Source of the DNA: CAZWCE01 sp964632505
GTDB taxonomy: Bacteria; Planctomycetota; Planctomycetia; Pirellulales; Thermoguttaceae
Assembly (NCBI GenBank): GCA_964632505.1
Contig: CAZWCE010000004.1
Coordinates: 1 to 64,000 of the forward strand
Length of the DNA stretch: 64,000 nt
Reading direction: 5' to 3'
Both the position numbers and the translations under genes were made by a program. A model generated the notes under the pieces. The model was not told where the DNA came from, made no database searches, and saw nothing but the letters and a program-made list of their open reading frames with translations. Position 1 is the stretch's first letter. Each line of letters opens with the position of its first letter. This document shows, in pieces, positions 18,563-27,400 of the stretch.

Positions 18563-18590
18563 TGATGCGGTGTCCTCTGAAAAAACCGAC

Positions 18591-18623
18591 GCCCCGGCTC
18601 TCTCAAGAAGGCCGGGGCTTTTT
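18591..18623 (+). terminator. Bidirectional rho-independent terminator
   Basis: GCCCCGGC (18591-18598) pairs perfectly with GCCGGGGC (18611-18618), followed by TTTTT. Six A residues before the stem (18580-18585) make it able to stop minus-strand transcription from 18643 as well. It lies 28 bases after the second, downstream TGA, which supports 18562 rather than 18421 as the true gene end. Confidence 0.85.
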
Positions 18624-18642
18624 GATGCGCTGCTCCGGAGCC

Positions 18643-18963
18643 TTACGCCCCCATGACCAGCTGCAATCCAATACGTATGCACAGCCAGATAAACATAAAC
18701 AGGCCGGAGATGATAAACGATTCCTTCACTGCTGCACCGAGTAAGGCGGAGATGAGCACGCCGAGTAGGCCCGCGAGAAAAACCATGCAAACAAGCAGGG
18801 CGAGAATCGGGGGCATCACCGCGCCAAGGGCGCCGGCAGCCAGCGTGGCCCCGATGGAAGTCCCCAATGCAATGAAGATTGCCGTCACCCAACTGATGTC
18901 GGTATCGTAGATGGCACTGATCAAACCTAAGAGGATGGCGGCATCGATCAAGATCAAAACCAT
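18643..18963 (-). CDS. Small hydrophobic membrane protein
   Basis: 106 residues, not recognised. Nearly the whole chain is hydrophobic, with four or so membrane segments (LILIDAAILLGLISAIY, then ITAIF-type, AVMPPILALLVCMVFLAGLLG, and SGLFMFIWLCIRIGL). Gly/Ala-rich turns such as GTSIGATLAAGALGA lie between them. AGGAG lies 6 bases before the ATG at 18963, so this start is preferred to one six codons upstream. It is convergent with the candidate selenoprotein gene and shares the terminator between them. Confidence 0.65.
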   Translation of the reverse strand: MVLILIDAAILLGLISAIYDTDISWVTAIFIALGTSIGATLAAGALGAVMPPILALLVCMVFLAGLLGVLISALLGAAVKESFIISGLFMFIWLCIRIGLQLVMGA

Positions 18964-19313
18964 TTTCGTCTCCTGAAACAAGAAGGGATAAGAAGCGAAA
19001 CTACTTATATTGTATTAGCTTCACGATATAAACGCAATAGAATAACAAAGTTATCTTTCGGATTCTCAACCCAAATGCAGCCGATATCACACCTCGCATG
19101 CGACGAGTGCCTTTTCCGACGACGATGAGGAAGACTCTCCCCGAGACCTCTTTCATCGAACGGAAAGGTTTTCTGCATGAAAAACAAGAGGAGGCAAGGG
19201 AGAAGAATGGCGAAGATGGCCCGATTCCGCCAAGAGGGGTCGGCCGGTGTTGGCTGTTTCGATCAGAGAACGGGAGAGGCTCGATCACGAGAAAAAGGAC
19301 CACGCTTTACGCG
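18964..19313. other. Intergenic region, nothing recognised
   Basis: About 350 bases between the small membrane protein and the terminator of the DUF1559 unit. A 100-codon minus-strand frame here has no ribosome site and no protein-like pattern. The part near 19000-19060 is AT-rich and may contain the promoter of the 18963 gene. Confidence 0.4.
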
Positions 19314-19352
19314 AAAAAAAAAGGCTCAGGAAAAAGAGGATTTCCCTGAGCC
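19314..19352 (-). terminator. Rho-independent terminator of the DUF1559 unit
   Basis: On the minus strand GGCTCAGG (19352-19345) pairs with CCTGAGCC (19330-19323) around a 14-base loop and is followed by nine T residues (19322-19314). It lies 32 bases beyond the small lipoprotein stop. Confidence 0.85.
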
Positions 19353-19383
19353 TCCGATCGAAACGTCTTTTGATGAGAATCGG

Positions 19384-19710
19384 TTACAGCTTCGAGAGCA
19401 ACTGCTTGGCCGGGCCGGAGGGATTCTGCGGATTCTTCTTGATCTGCTCGAATCCTTCTTCGAGAATCTTCGCCTTTTCGGGATCCTCTTCCCAGGCCTG
19501 CTCGACGATTTCGGAGAAGTTCTCCGCTTCACTCCCCACCGGCTGCCCGCCGGCGTAAGTTTGGAGCAGTTGCTTGGCACGTTCCACGCCCGTGGCAACG
19601 GGCACGGAATAGACTTTTTCCTTCTGCGAGGTCTGCTGGCACCCGATGAATGCCACGGAGGCACAGAGAATCCCCGCTCCCAGGAATAGAACGGTCAATG
19701 GTCGTATCAT
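19384..19710 (-). CDS. Small lipoprotein of unknown function
   Basis: 108 residues from the ATG at 19710, preceded by AGAGGAAA. The N-terminus is a lipoprotein signal with a lipobox ending AFIGC at Cys24, followed by QQTSQ. The mature part is acidic and helical, with EEDPEKAKILEEGFEQIKK and a Pro/Asn-rich stretch near the end. It lies 55 bases after the DUF1559 gene on the same strand and ends just before a terminator, so the two form one transcript. The pairing of a DUF1559 protein with a small lipoprotein is common in planctomycetes as I recall it; the role is unknown. Confidence 0.75.
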   Translation of the reverse strand: MIRPLTVLFLGAGILCASVAFIGCQQTSQKEKVYSVPVATGVERAKQLLQTYAGGQPVGSEAENFSEIVEQAWEEDPEKAKILEEGFEQIKKNPQNPSGPAKQLLSKL

Positions 19711-19765
19711 ACTGATTTCCTCTTGAAGATCGTTTGAAGGAACGGCGTATTCCTGTTTCTTTCGA

Positions 19766-20782
19766 TTAGTATTCGCCGATCGTCTGTCCGTCACGACGAT
19801 TTCCGAGCCGCTGGAAGGTCAACAGATTCACCGTCTCGGAGATAAAAGTCACCGAACCGTCGGCCAAACCGGCATTGACGCCACCGGGATGCATGCTTCG
19901 CGGCGGGATGATGCCTCGTCCCCAGTCGTGGGCGCCGCCGGGGCAGCAGTTTCCACCCGCAGTGGGATATTGCCAGTTCGGCGGGGCGGCCGTGTTGAAG
20001 ATCGACTGGGAGTGAGCATACCAGGCCCAGAGCGAACCATTGTTACTGCGCTCGCCCGCGGGACTCTGCGCCGCTTCGCCGACCGCACGGAGTTCTTCCT
20101 GGGTGGGGAAGTGGCGATTCTCCATGCTGTTGAACACATCATCGCTCCCGGTGTAGAAGATGTCGTAGGGATAGGTCGCCTGGCTCGGGTCTCCATCGCC
20201 GGAAAGAAACTCCGAGCAAAGGATCGTGTTGGAGGTGCCGTCGACGATCTCCCCCATCGTATGCTCCACCTGGACCGAGATGCAGCCGTTTTGGCCGGTT
20301 TGACCGCCGCCCCAGGCCGTGTAGACGGAGCTGCCGGAACACCAACCGTAGTTGCAACCTTCGCCCGACCAACTGATATTGCCTTGGTATTTCGGCGCGG
20401 AGGGGCAAAGGAAGGCGTCGAGCTTCACCATCATCGGGTTGTTGTAGTGCCAACCCCAACTGTGCGCTTGCATATCGAACTGCTCGAAAAGTGCCGTCTG
20501 TTCGATGAACGGGAGAATGCTCACATTGGCGCTGAAACAATGCCACCCGTTCCAGGAAGGGTTCCGATAGGCGTTTCTCGGAAAGGTCTTGTTCGTATCG
20601 TGATAGTTGTGCATCGCCAGCGCCATTTGTTTCAGATTGTTGGTGCACTGCATGCGACGCGCCGCTTCCCGGGCCGCCTGTACCGCCGGAAGCAACAACG
20701 CAATCAAAATACCGATAATCGCGATCACCACCAATAACTCGACCAGCGTAAAACCGGTCTTTCTCTTTTTCAGCCCGCGCAT
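19766..20782 (-). CDS. DUF1559 domain-containing pseudopilin-like protein
   Basis: 338 residues. The N-terminus is a type IV pilin/pseudopilin signal: KRKTGFTLVELLVVIAI with Glu five residues after the cleavage Gly, then a long hydrophobic helix. After it comes the planctomycete hallmark ALLLPAVQAAREAARRMQC and NNLKQMALAMHNYHD. The C-terminus has the AGLADGSVTFIS motif of the H-X9-DG domain. Strong AGGAGG before the ATG. These proteins are expanded in Planctomycetota and are thought to be surface or secretion-associated; the exact role is unknown. Confidence 0.93.
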   Translation of the reverse strand: MRGLKKRKTGFTLVELLVVIAIIGILIALLLPAVQAAREAARRMQCTNNLKQMALAMHNYHDTNKTFPRNAYRNPSWNGWHCFSANVSILPFIEQTALFEQFDMQAHSWGWHYNNPMMVKLDAFLCPSAPKYQGNISWSGEGCNYGWCSGSSVYTAWGGGQTGQNGCISVQVEHTMGEIVDGTSNTILCSEFLSGDGDPSQATYPYDIFYTGSDDVFNSMENRHFPTQEELRAVGEAAQSPAGERSNNGSLWAWYAHSQSIFNTAAPPNWQYPTAGGNCCPGGAHDWGRGIIPPRSMHPGGVNAGLADGSVTFISETVNLLTFQRLGNRRDGQTIGEY

Positions 20783-20896
20783 TTTCGAACCTCCTTAGAA
20801 AAGAAATGTAAGGAAAAAAATCGCTCCACCTCAAAAATTCATGAACGAAAAAGTCCTAGCGAGAACACCATGTCCCCCTTTCACTCTCTAAAAAGT

Positions 20897-20927
20897 ATTA
20901 TATACGATTTATATATGCAAATTGCAA
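20897..20927 (-). promoter_or_regulatory. Promoter of the DUF1559-lipoprotein unit
   Basis: On the minus strand TTGCAA (20927-20922) is followed after 17 bases by TATATA (20904-20899) or after 19 by TATAAT (20902-20897), within an AT-rich tract. The start of transcription would be about 110 bases before the ATG. Confidence 0.55.
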
Positions 20928-21125
20928 CACTTGTACATAGAAAAACCATAAAATCTTGAAAAAGTATGTTTGTGCTTATTTTCGGGATCGCCAAGCTTCT
21001 GGGGGGGGCTGCAAGTGGGATCGGCAAAAAAACACCTTCCGGTCCAGCCCCCATTGTCATTATCTTTCTTGCTTTTTTTCACTAGAGAAAGCGATCTGGA
21101 GTGACCGGAAAAAATGTGAAACGTG

Positions 21126-21155
21126 TTGGACGGGGCGTCTTCGAATTGCTAGGAT
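21126..21155 (+). promoter_or_regulatory. Candidate promoter of the PD40/cytochrome gene
   Basis: TTGGAC (21126-21131), 18 bases, TAGGAT (21150-21155), about 130 bases before the ATG at 21285. Confidence 0.4.
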
Positions 21156-21284
21156 GGAAAGAGTCCGGTTCCCCGCATTTCCACGAACCCCACTTTGCGG
21201 TTTTTTTTGCAAGCCATTCTTCTATAGAAGTTTATGGAAAATACCCGCTTCCATTTTTCCTTCCTTTTGAAACGGAGTTTTCCC

Positions 21285-23666
21285 ATGTCGCGACAAAGCA
21301 TATGGATCGTTGCCATCGCGTTGACGATGCTTGTCGGGGGCCTCGGCCTTCCCATGCTGCCCGGTCTCTCGCCGGCAGACGCCGCGGACGCGATCCAACC
21401 ACTGCCGGCGGAGCTTCCCGGTGAGAAAGTGGACGCCGAGACGCTGGATTTTCAGGAGATCATTTACGTCAAGCGAAAACCGTACAGTTCCGATCATTAT
21501 TACACCGACATCAACAACGGCACCAGCGCCGATCGGTTTCTTCCCGAAAACGGCATCTACATCTATCACTTGAAGACCGAGAAGGAACGTCCCGTCGTCA
21601 CCGCCGCCGACCTGCCGGGCGGAAAGGGCTTCATCGGGAAGATCAGCCTCTCCTTCGATGCCGAGAAGGTCCTCTTTGATTTTCGCGAGGACCCGGGGAG
21701 CGGTTTCCGCATTTGGGAAGTGAACGTCGACGGGAGCGGCCTTCGTCAAGTTACCTTTCCTCCGAAAGACGAGGCCGACAAAGTCCTCCGATGGAGAAAG
21801 GGCTGGCATACCGACGACATCCACCCCTGTTATCTTCCCGGCGGCAAGATCATGTTCTCCTCGACCCGGTGTGAGCACACCGTGCTTTGCGGCGGCTCGG
21901 CCGCGCTGGTCGCCCCCACGCTTCACCGGATGGACGCCGACGGCTCGAACATCGAACAGCTCAGCAACAGTCCGGTCAGTGAGTTCTGCCCACTGGTCCT
22001 CGACGACGGTCGGGTGATGTACCATCGCTGGGAGTACATCGACAAGGGAGCCCGCGTGGCGAAAACCATCTGGACCATGAACCCCGACGGCAGTAAGACG
22101 CAACAGCTTTATGGACTGGACGACGACACCACGACCGTCTACATGTATCCGCAGCCGATTCCGGGAAGCGATCATCAGTTGGTCTGCGTGGGGACGTGCC
22201 ACTTTCCTCAAGGGGGTTGCGTCGGCGCGGTGATGCTGGTCGATTTCGGCAAAGGGCAGCAAGCGCGCGGTCCCGATCCCGACGAGCCCGATTACCGGCA
22301 ATGGGGCGACAACACCCCGGTGGTGAACCTGACCCCGCAAGTCTTCGTCGAGCGTCGCACCGAACCAGGCTGGCATTTTCTCGTCTCCGAAGGCAAATAC
22401 GTCCACGATCGTGAAGGAACGAGTGGACATCTCTATACGCACCCCTTTCCGGTCGGCGAGGACCGTTTCCTTGTTTCCTGCAAGGTGAAGGCTTCCGATC
22501 ATTACAAGCAGGTCCCCGAGGCCTACGCGCTCTATCTTCTCGATACCGAAGGGAACCATCGCTTGGTCCGTAGCGATGCGAATCTTTCGCTCTGGCATGC
22601 CCGGCCGCTGGTCGCGCGAAAGACTCCGCCGAAGTTGGAACCGATGCACGACCCCCGCTACGAAAAGAAGGATCAGGCGCTGTGCGTGCTGACGAACATC
22701 TACCAGGGCATGGAGAACGTGGAGCCGGGGAAGGTCAAATGGCTCCGCATCAACGAAGCGCTGCCGCGATACTGGTCGACCGGGAGACGTTGGTCGCCGT
22801 CCAACAGCAGCTCGAGTTGGAAAGCGGCGCTCTGGCCCCGCGTCCAATGGGGCGTGGTTCCGGTTGAAGAGGACGGATCGGCCCACTTCGTGGTGCCGGC
22901 GAATCGTGCCGTCTTCTTCCAGGCGCTCGATGAAAATTTCCACGAGATTCAAAGGGAACGGACCTATGTGAACTACATGCCCGGCGAGGTGCGATCATGT
23001 ACCGGATGTCACGGACAATCGAATCGGGTCACCACCACCTTCGGCCGCGGGGGGAAACCGCCGAAGGCGCTGATGCGTCTCCCGAGCGAGCCGCAACCCC
23101 AGCCTTGCGATTTGAAGGAGCACGGCGGAAGTGGACTCGCCGGACAGGTGATCCATTACCCGACCGACATCCAGCCGATCTTCGAGGCGAAGTGCGTTTC
23201 CTGCCACGGCGATGAGGATCCGGCCGGCGAACTCCGACTCACCGGCGAGCTCACCCGGTTCTACAACACTTCGTACGAGGAACTGGCCAAGAAGCGACTC
23301 GCCGGTCCGATCATCCCCGAATTCACCTCGTTTCTCCAGGGCGACCAGGGGAACTACAACGGCGCGTTCCTGCCCCCGAAGAGCCTCGGTTGTCCCCAGA
23401 GTCCGATGATCGCGATCCTGACCGATCCGGACCATCCGAAAAACGCCAAAGACGACCATACCGAGATGCTCACCGAGATGGAATTGATGATCTTCAGCCG
23501 CTGGGTCGATACGAACTATCAGTTCTACGGCTGCTATTTCGGTCGACAGCATCCCCAATGGGTCGAGGCCGATCCGGATCAACCCGACTACGATCCGGCC
23601 GATTTCCGTCGGAAAGCCACTTTCGAGGAAGCCACCGAATTTCTTGCTCCCGAGTGGCATCGGTAA
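21285..23666 (+). CDS. Secreted beta-propeller/c-type cytochrome protein, hydrazine synthase alpha-like
   Basis: 793 residues from the ATG at 21285 (GGAG upstream, signal peptide ending near ADA). The central part has TolB/PD40-like propeller repeats, for example DADGSNIEQLSNS and MNPDGSKTQQLYG. Two haem c sites follow: CTGCH near residue 570 and CVSCH near 640. Planctomycete proteins with this layout are often grouped with the hydrazine synthase alpha-subunit middle domain, without any implication of anammox. The protein is periplasmic and probably takes part in electron transfer or substrate oxidation. The substrate and any partner are unknown, and no anammox gene is nearby. Confidence 0.8.
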   Translation: MSRQSIWIVAIALTMLVGGLGLPMLPGLSPADAADAIQPLPAELPGEKVDAETLDFQEIIYVKRKPYSSDHYYTDINNGTSADRFLPENGIYIYHLKTEKERPVVTAADLPGGKGFIGKISLSFDAEKVLFDFREDPGSGFRIWEVNVDGSGLRQVTFPPKDEADKVLRWRKGWHTDDIHPCYLPGGKIMFSSTRCEHTVLCGGSAALVAPTLHRMDADGSNIEQLSNSPVSEFCPLVLDDGRVMYHRWEYIDKGARVAKTIWTMNPDGSKTQQLYGLDDDTTTVYMYPQPIPGSDHQLVCVGTCHFPQGGCVGAVMLVDFGKGQQARGPDPDEPDYRQWGDNTPVVNLTPQVFVERRTEPGWHFLVSEGKYVHDREGTSGHLYTHPFPVGEDRFLVSCKVKASDHYKQVPEAYALYLLDTEGNHRLVRSDANLSLWHARPLVARKTPPKLEPMHDPRYEKKDQALCVLTNIYQGMENVEPGKVKWLRINEALPRYWSTGRRWSPSNSSSSWKAALWPRVQWGVVPVEEDGSAHFVVPANRAVFFQALDENFHEIQRERTYVNYMPGEVRSCTGCHGQSNRVTTTFGRGGKPPKALMRLPSEPQPQPCDLKEHGGSGLAGQVIHYPTDIQPIFEAKCVSCHGDEDPAGELRLTGELTRFYNTSYEELAKKRLAGPIIPEFTSFLQGDQGNYNGAFLPPKSLGCPQSPMIAILTDPDHPKNAKDDHTEMLTEMELMIFSRWVDTNYQFYGCYFGRQHPQWVEADPDQPDYDPADFRRKATFEEATEFLAPEWHR

Positions 23667-23689
23667 AATCGAATCGCGGAAATGCAATA

Positions 23690-23980
23690 TTACCGGTTGC
23701 TTGAAGGGAGACCCTCCACCCGGTGGCTCATTGCCGGGATAGGGGGCCCTCCGGGAATTCGGTAATCGTTCGCTCCGAAATTGACTGTGACAACCGTTCC
23801 GTTGTCCTCGCCGCTTCGAGCCCAGAAATCGTTCCAACCTGGGATTTCACTTTGAACAGCGTCTTCGAAATCGCCGCCTGCGATCAGCTCCTCTCCGTTC
23901 ACCGAAGACACAAACTCACCGCTCCCAACGGAAGCGAGCAGGAGGAAGACCACAAGATAAATAAGAGATCTTTTGTACAT
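23690..23980 (-). CDS. Short secreted protein, possible truncated carbohydrate-binding domain
   Basis: 96 residues from the ATG at 23980, with GGAGGGA just upstream. A signal peptide (KRSLIYLVVFLLLASVGS) is followed by ELIAGGDFEDAVQSEIPGW, which resembles the opening strand of a galactose-binding-like module (the pattern 'N/G GDFE..W'). Such modules are normally 130-150 residues and sit on larger enzymes, so this looks like an amputated gene or a frameshift remnant whose end has drifted. It is convergent with the cytochrome gene, 23 bases away. Confidence 0.45.
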   Translation of the reverse strand: MYKRSLIYLVVFLLLASVGSGEFVSSVNGEELIAGGDFEDAVQSEIPGWNDFWARSGEDNGTVVTVNFGANDYRIPGGPPIPAMSHRVEGLPSSNR

Positions 23981-24467
23981 CATTCCCTCCATGGCGAATG
24001 CGAAATGAAACATTGCCGTCGTTCGCCGTTTTCGTACAACTCCCACGAGCTTCACTTGCGTCACCCACTGTGACCCCAAGGGTCACTTCTTAGACGAACA
24101 TGAATAAGCCGCTTCCGGCAATGCGATCATGATAACAGGTTTCTGCTTTCATACAACGGCGGGAAACGGCCATCGGCGGCCTGCCCCCTTCGCAATATCA
24201 CTAGACAAATGCTGATTGCACAGCAGTTACAAATCGGTCATCAATCACAAGCAACATGAGTTTGCCAATCGCTTCGATTGCGGAACTTCTTACCAGTATC
24301 CTCCCGTGGAACTTTGGGCGGAGAATTATCGTGATATCAAGAGAATTCGATAAGAAGGGCAGATCACCCGTGCTACATTATATCGCATATTACTAGAGAT
24401 ATAGCATCTCCATGGCATCGAACCGAGAGGTTCGAAATCGAACGTGGCCCGGTGAAGGTCGAATTTG
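23981..24467. other. Intergenic region upstream of the hybrid kinase
   Basis: About 490 bases with no credible gene. A perfect 7-bp inverted repeat with a 3-base spacer (GTGACCC CAA GGGTCAC, 24070-24086) lies about 90 bases upstream of the 23980 gene and could be an operator or a small hairpin. The 80 bases before the kinase start are AT-rich and probably contain its promoter, but I cannot pick clear hexamers. Confidence 0.4.
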
Positions 24468-27400
24468 ATGCGTTATTTCAAAGACAAGTTGAAACGGTAT
24501 ACTTATTATCTTTTGGTCGCATGGACGCTGATGATCGGCCTTTCGATGATCTGGAACGGATCGCGTCTCGACCAAGCGGCGCATCTGGCGGCGCAGGTCG
24601 CTGCGCGTGCGGAGTTCGAGAAAGACGTGCTCTATCGACGATGGAACGCGTCGCACGGCGGGGTCTATGTCCCCGCCACCGAATCCTCGCCACCGAATCC
24701 TCATCTCGAAGTGCCTCATCGGGAAGTGATGACCGAATCGGGAAAGAAACTGACGCTCATCAATCCGGCTTACATGACCCGCCAGGTCCACGAGTTGGGG
24801 TACGAAACCGACGGGGTGTTCGGCCACATCACGAGCTTGAATCCGATCCGACCACAAAATGCTCCCGATGCCTGGGAATCCGAAGCTCTGAAACAATTTG
24901 AGCAGGGAGAACAGGAAGTCGCGTCGGTGGAAACGATTCACGGCGAGCGGCATATGCGATTGATGCGACCATTGGTCACCGAAAAAGGGTGCCTGAAATG
25001 CCATGCCGTGCAGGGATACCGGGAAGGGGAAATCCGGGGTGGGATCAGTGTCGCCAAACCGATGGAGCCCTTTCTTTCGATCGCCCGAGAGAAGATGGTC
25101 GACTTGGCCCTGGCCCACGGCATTCTTTGGCTGTTCGTGGTGGCGGGGATCGTCGGCGGTAGCCATCGCATCCACCGACAGCAAAAAGAGCTTTTGGAAA
25201 GCGAGAAGATCCTCTACACCACGCTCCAATCGATCGACGACGGCGTGATTCGCACCGATGCTTCGGGAAACATCGTCGACATGACCCGCCTCGCGGAAAA
25301 ACTCGCCGGTGTCACCATGGAAGAAGTGCTGCATCGTCCTTTCGAGAAGGAGATCGCGATCGTCGACGCCGATGGGAACCAACTGCCCGATTCTCCCGTG
25401 GAAGCAGCGCTTCGGACCGGCCGGCCCGTCCATTCCGACAGCGAGGTCTTTCTGAAACTTCGCGAGGCGAACGATCGTCAGATCACCTTCAGCGCCACTC
25501 CCATCCGATTGGATTCCGACGGTGTGATCGGGGTGGCGTTTTCATTTCGCGATGTGACCGAGGAAGCGCGAACCCATCGCATTCTCAAGGACCGTCAAGC
25601 CCGATTGCAAGTCATCACTCAGTCGGCCCAGGATGCGATCATTATGATGAATAGTCGAGGGAAGATCTCCTTCTGGAATCGTGCCGCCGAGAACACTTTC
25701 GGGTTCACCTCGGAGGAGGCGATTGGAGCGGACCTCCACACGCTGATCGCCCCGAACCAGTATCACACGGCCTACAAAAAAGCGTTCGCCCGGTTCCGGG
25801 AAACGGGAAAGGGCAGCGCGATTCACCGCACCACCGAACTGGAGGCGAACCACAAGGACGGGCACCAGCTCCCGGTGGAAGTCTCACTTTCGGCCGTCCA
25901 AGGGAAAGAGGGATGGGAAGCGGTTGGCGTGGTGCGCGATATCAGCGAACGCAAGGAGACCGAATTACTGATTCGCCAGAACCGCCGGGAACTGGAAAAA
26001 AGCTACCGGAAAATCCGTGAATTGACCGATTCCATCCAGGATGTGCTCTGGGGGTATCATATCGACCAAGAAGGGAACGTCCTGGACAGCTCCATCACCG
26101 AACGTGCCGATGATCTCCTGGAAATCGAAAAGGGATCCATCGGGGATGATTTCGAGACTTTCTTTCGGCATGTCCATCCCGCCGATGTGGAAAACGTTCG
26201 CGCGAAGCTCCACGAGCTGCTGTATTCCCCCGAGAATGTTCTCGGCATGGAATACCGGCTCATCCTCCCGACTGGAAAAATCAAATGGGTTCACTCGTCC
26301 GGGATTGCCACGCAGCTCGACGACGGTACGATCAAAGCCTATGGTCGAACGACCGACATCACCGCCAACAAGGTCGCGGAAGAGTCGCTTCGAGAAAACG
26401 AAACGCTTCTCCATGAAGTCGGGACGATGGTCCGCGTCGGCGGCTGGAAGATCGATGTCGACACCAAGAAACTTCATTGGACACCGGAAATCTACAGAAT
26501 CACCGAACTACCCGAAGAGGAAGAATTGACCCTCGAAAAGGCGTTGGAGCTCTTTGAAGCAAACGACCGAAAAGAACTGCAAACGCTTTTGGAGGAATGC
26601 GAAGAGACGGGAAAACCGTTCGACCGGCGCATGTCCATTGTCAATGCCGCGGGAAAGCATCTCTGGGTTCGGGTGAAAGGGCGTGCCATCGAAATCGACG
26701 GGGTGATCTCCAAAGTGCTCGGAACCTGTCAGGATATCACCGATCAGATTATGGCCGAAGAAAACCTCAAGAAGGCGAAGGAAGACGCCGAATCGCTCAA
26801 CGAGCATCTCCAGGAACAGACCGCCATCGCCCGAAGGTTGGCTTCCGAGGCGGAGACGGCGAGCATGGCCAAAAGTACCTTCCTGGCAAACATGAGCCAC
26901 GAAATCCGCACTCCCATGACCGCCATCCTCGGCTACGCCGATATACTGATGGAAGAATCGGGGCTGGACCAGGCTCCACCGCAACGAAGAGAAGCGATCG
27001 AAACGATCCAGCGGAACGGCGAGTATCTCCTCGAACTGATCAACAGTATCCTGAATCTCTCCAAGATCGAGGCTGGAAAGCTGGAACTCCACCATCAGCG
27101 ATGCTCACCGGTCCACATCGTTTCCGGGGTCGCCAGCCTCATGCGTGGGCGTGCCAAGAGCAAGCCGCTGTCGCTGGAGGTCATCTTCGAGGGCAAGTTG
27201 CCCGAGAGCATCCATACCGATGCGCTCCGACTCCGGCAGATTCTCATCAATCTAGTCGGCAACGCGATCAAGTTCACCAAGCAGGGTTCGATACGGTTGG
27301 TGACCCGATTCGTCCCCAACGCGCAGGAACGTGGACAAGTACAATTCGATATCGTGGATACCGGCATCGGCATGACCGAAAAGCAAATGAAAAAGCTCTT

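Larger units (their letters stand above)
20783..21284. other. Divergent promoter region
   Basis: About 500 bases between two divergent genes. The section 20880-20960 is strongly AT-rich and holds the minus-strand promoter of the DUF1559 unit. A plus-strand promoter candidate lies at 21126-21155. No gene was found between them. Confidence 0.5.

Noticed and set aside
19001..19303. 100-codon minus-strand frame
   Set aside because: No ribosome site; composition not protein-like; lies in a gap beside a terminator.
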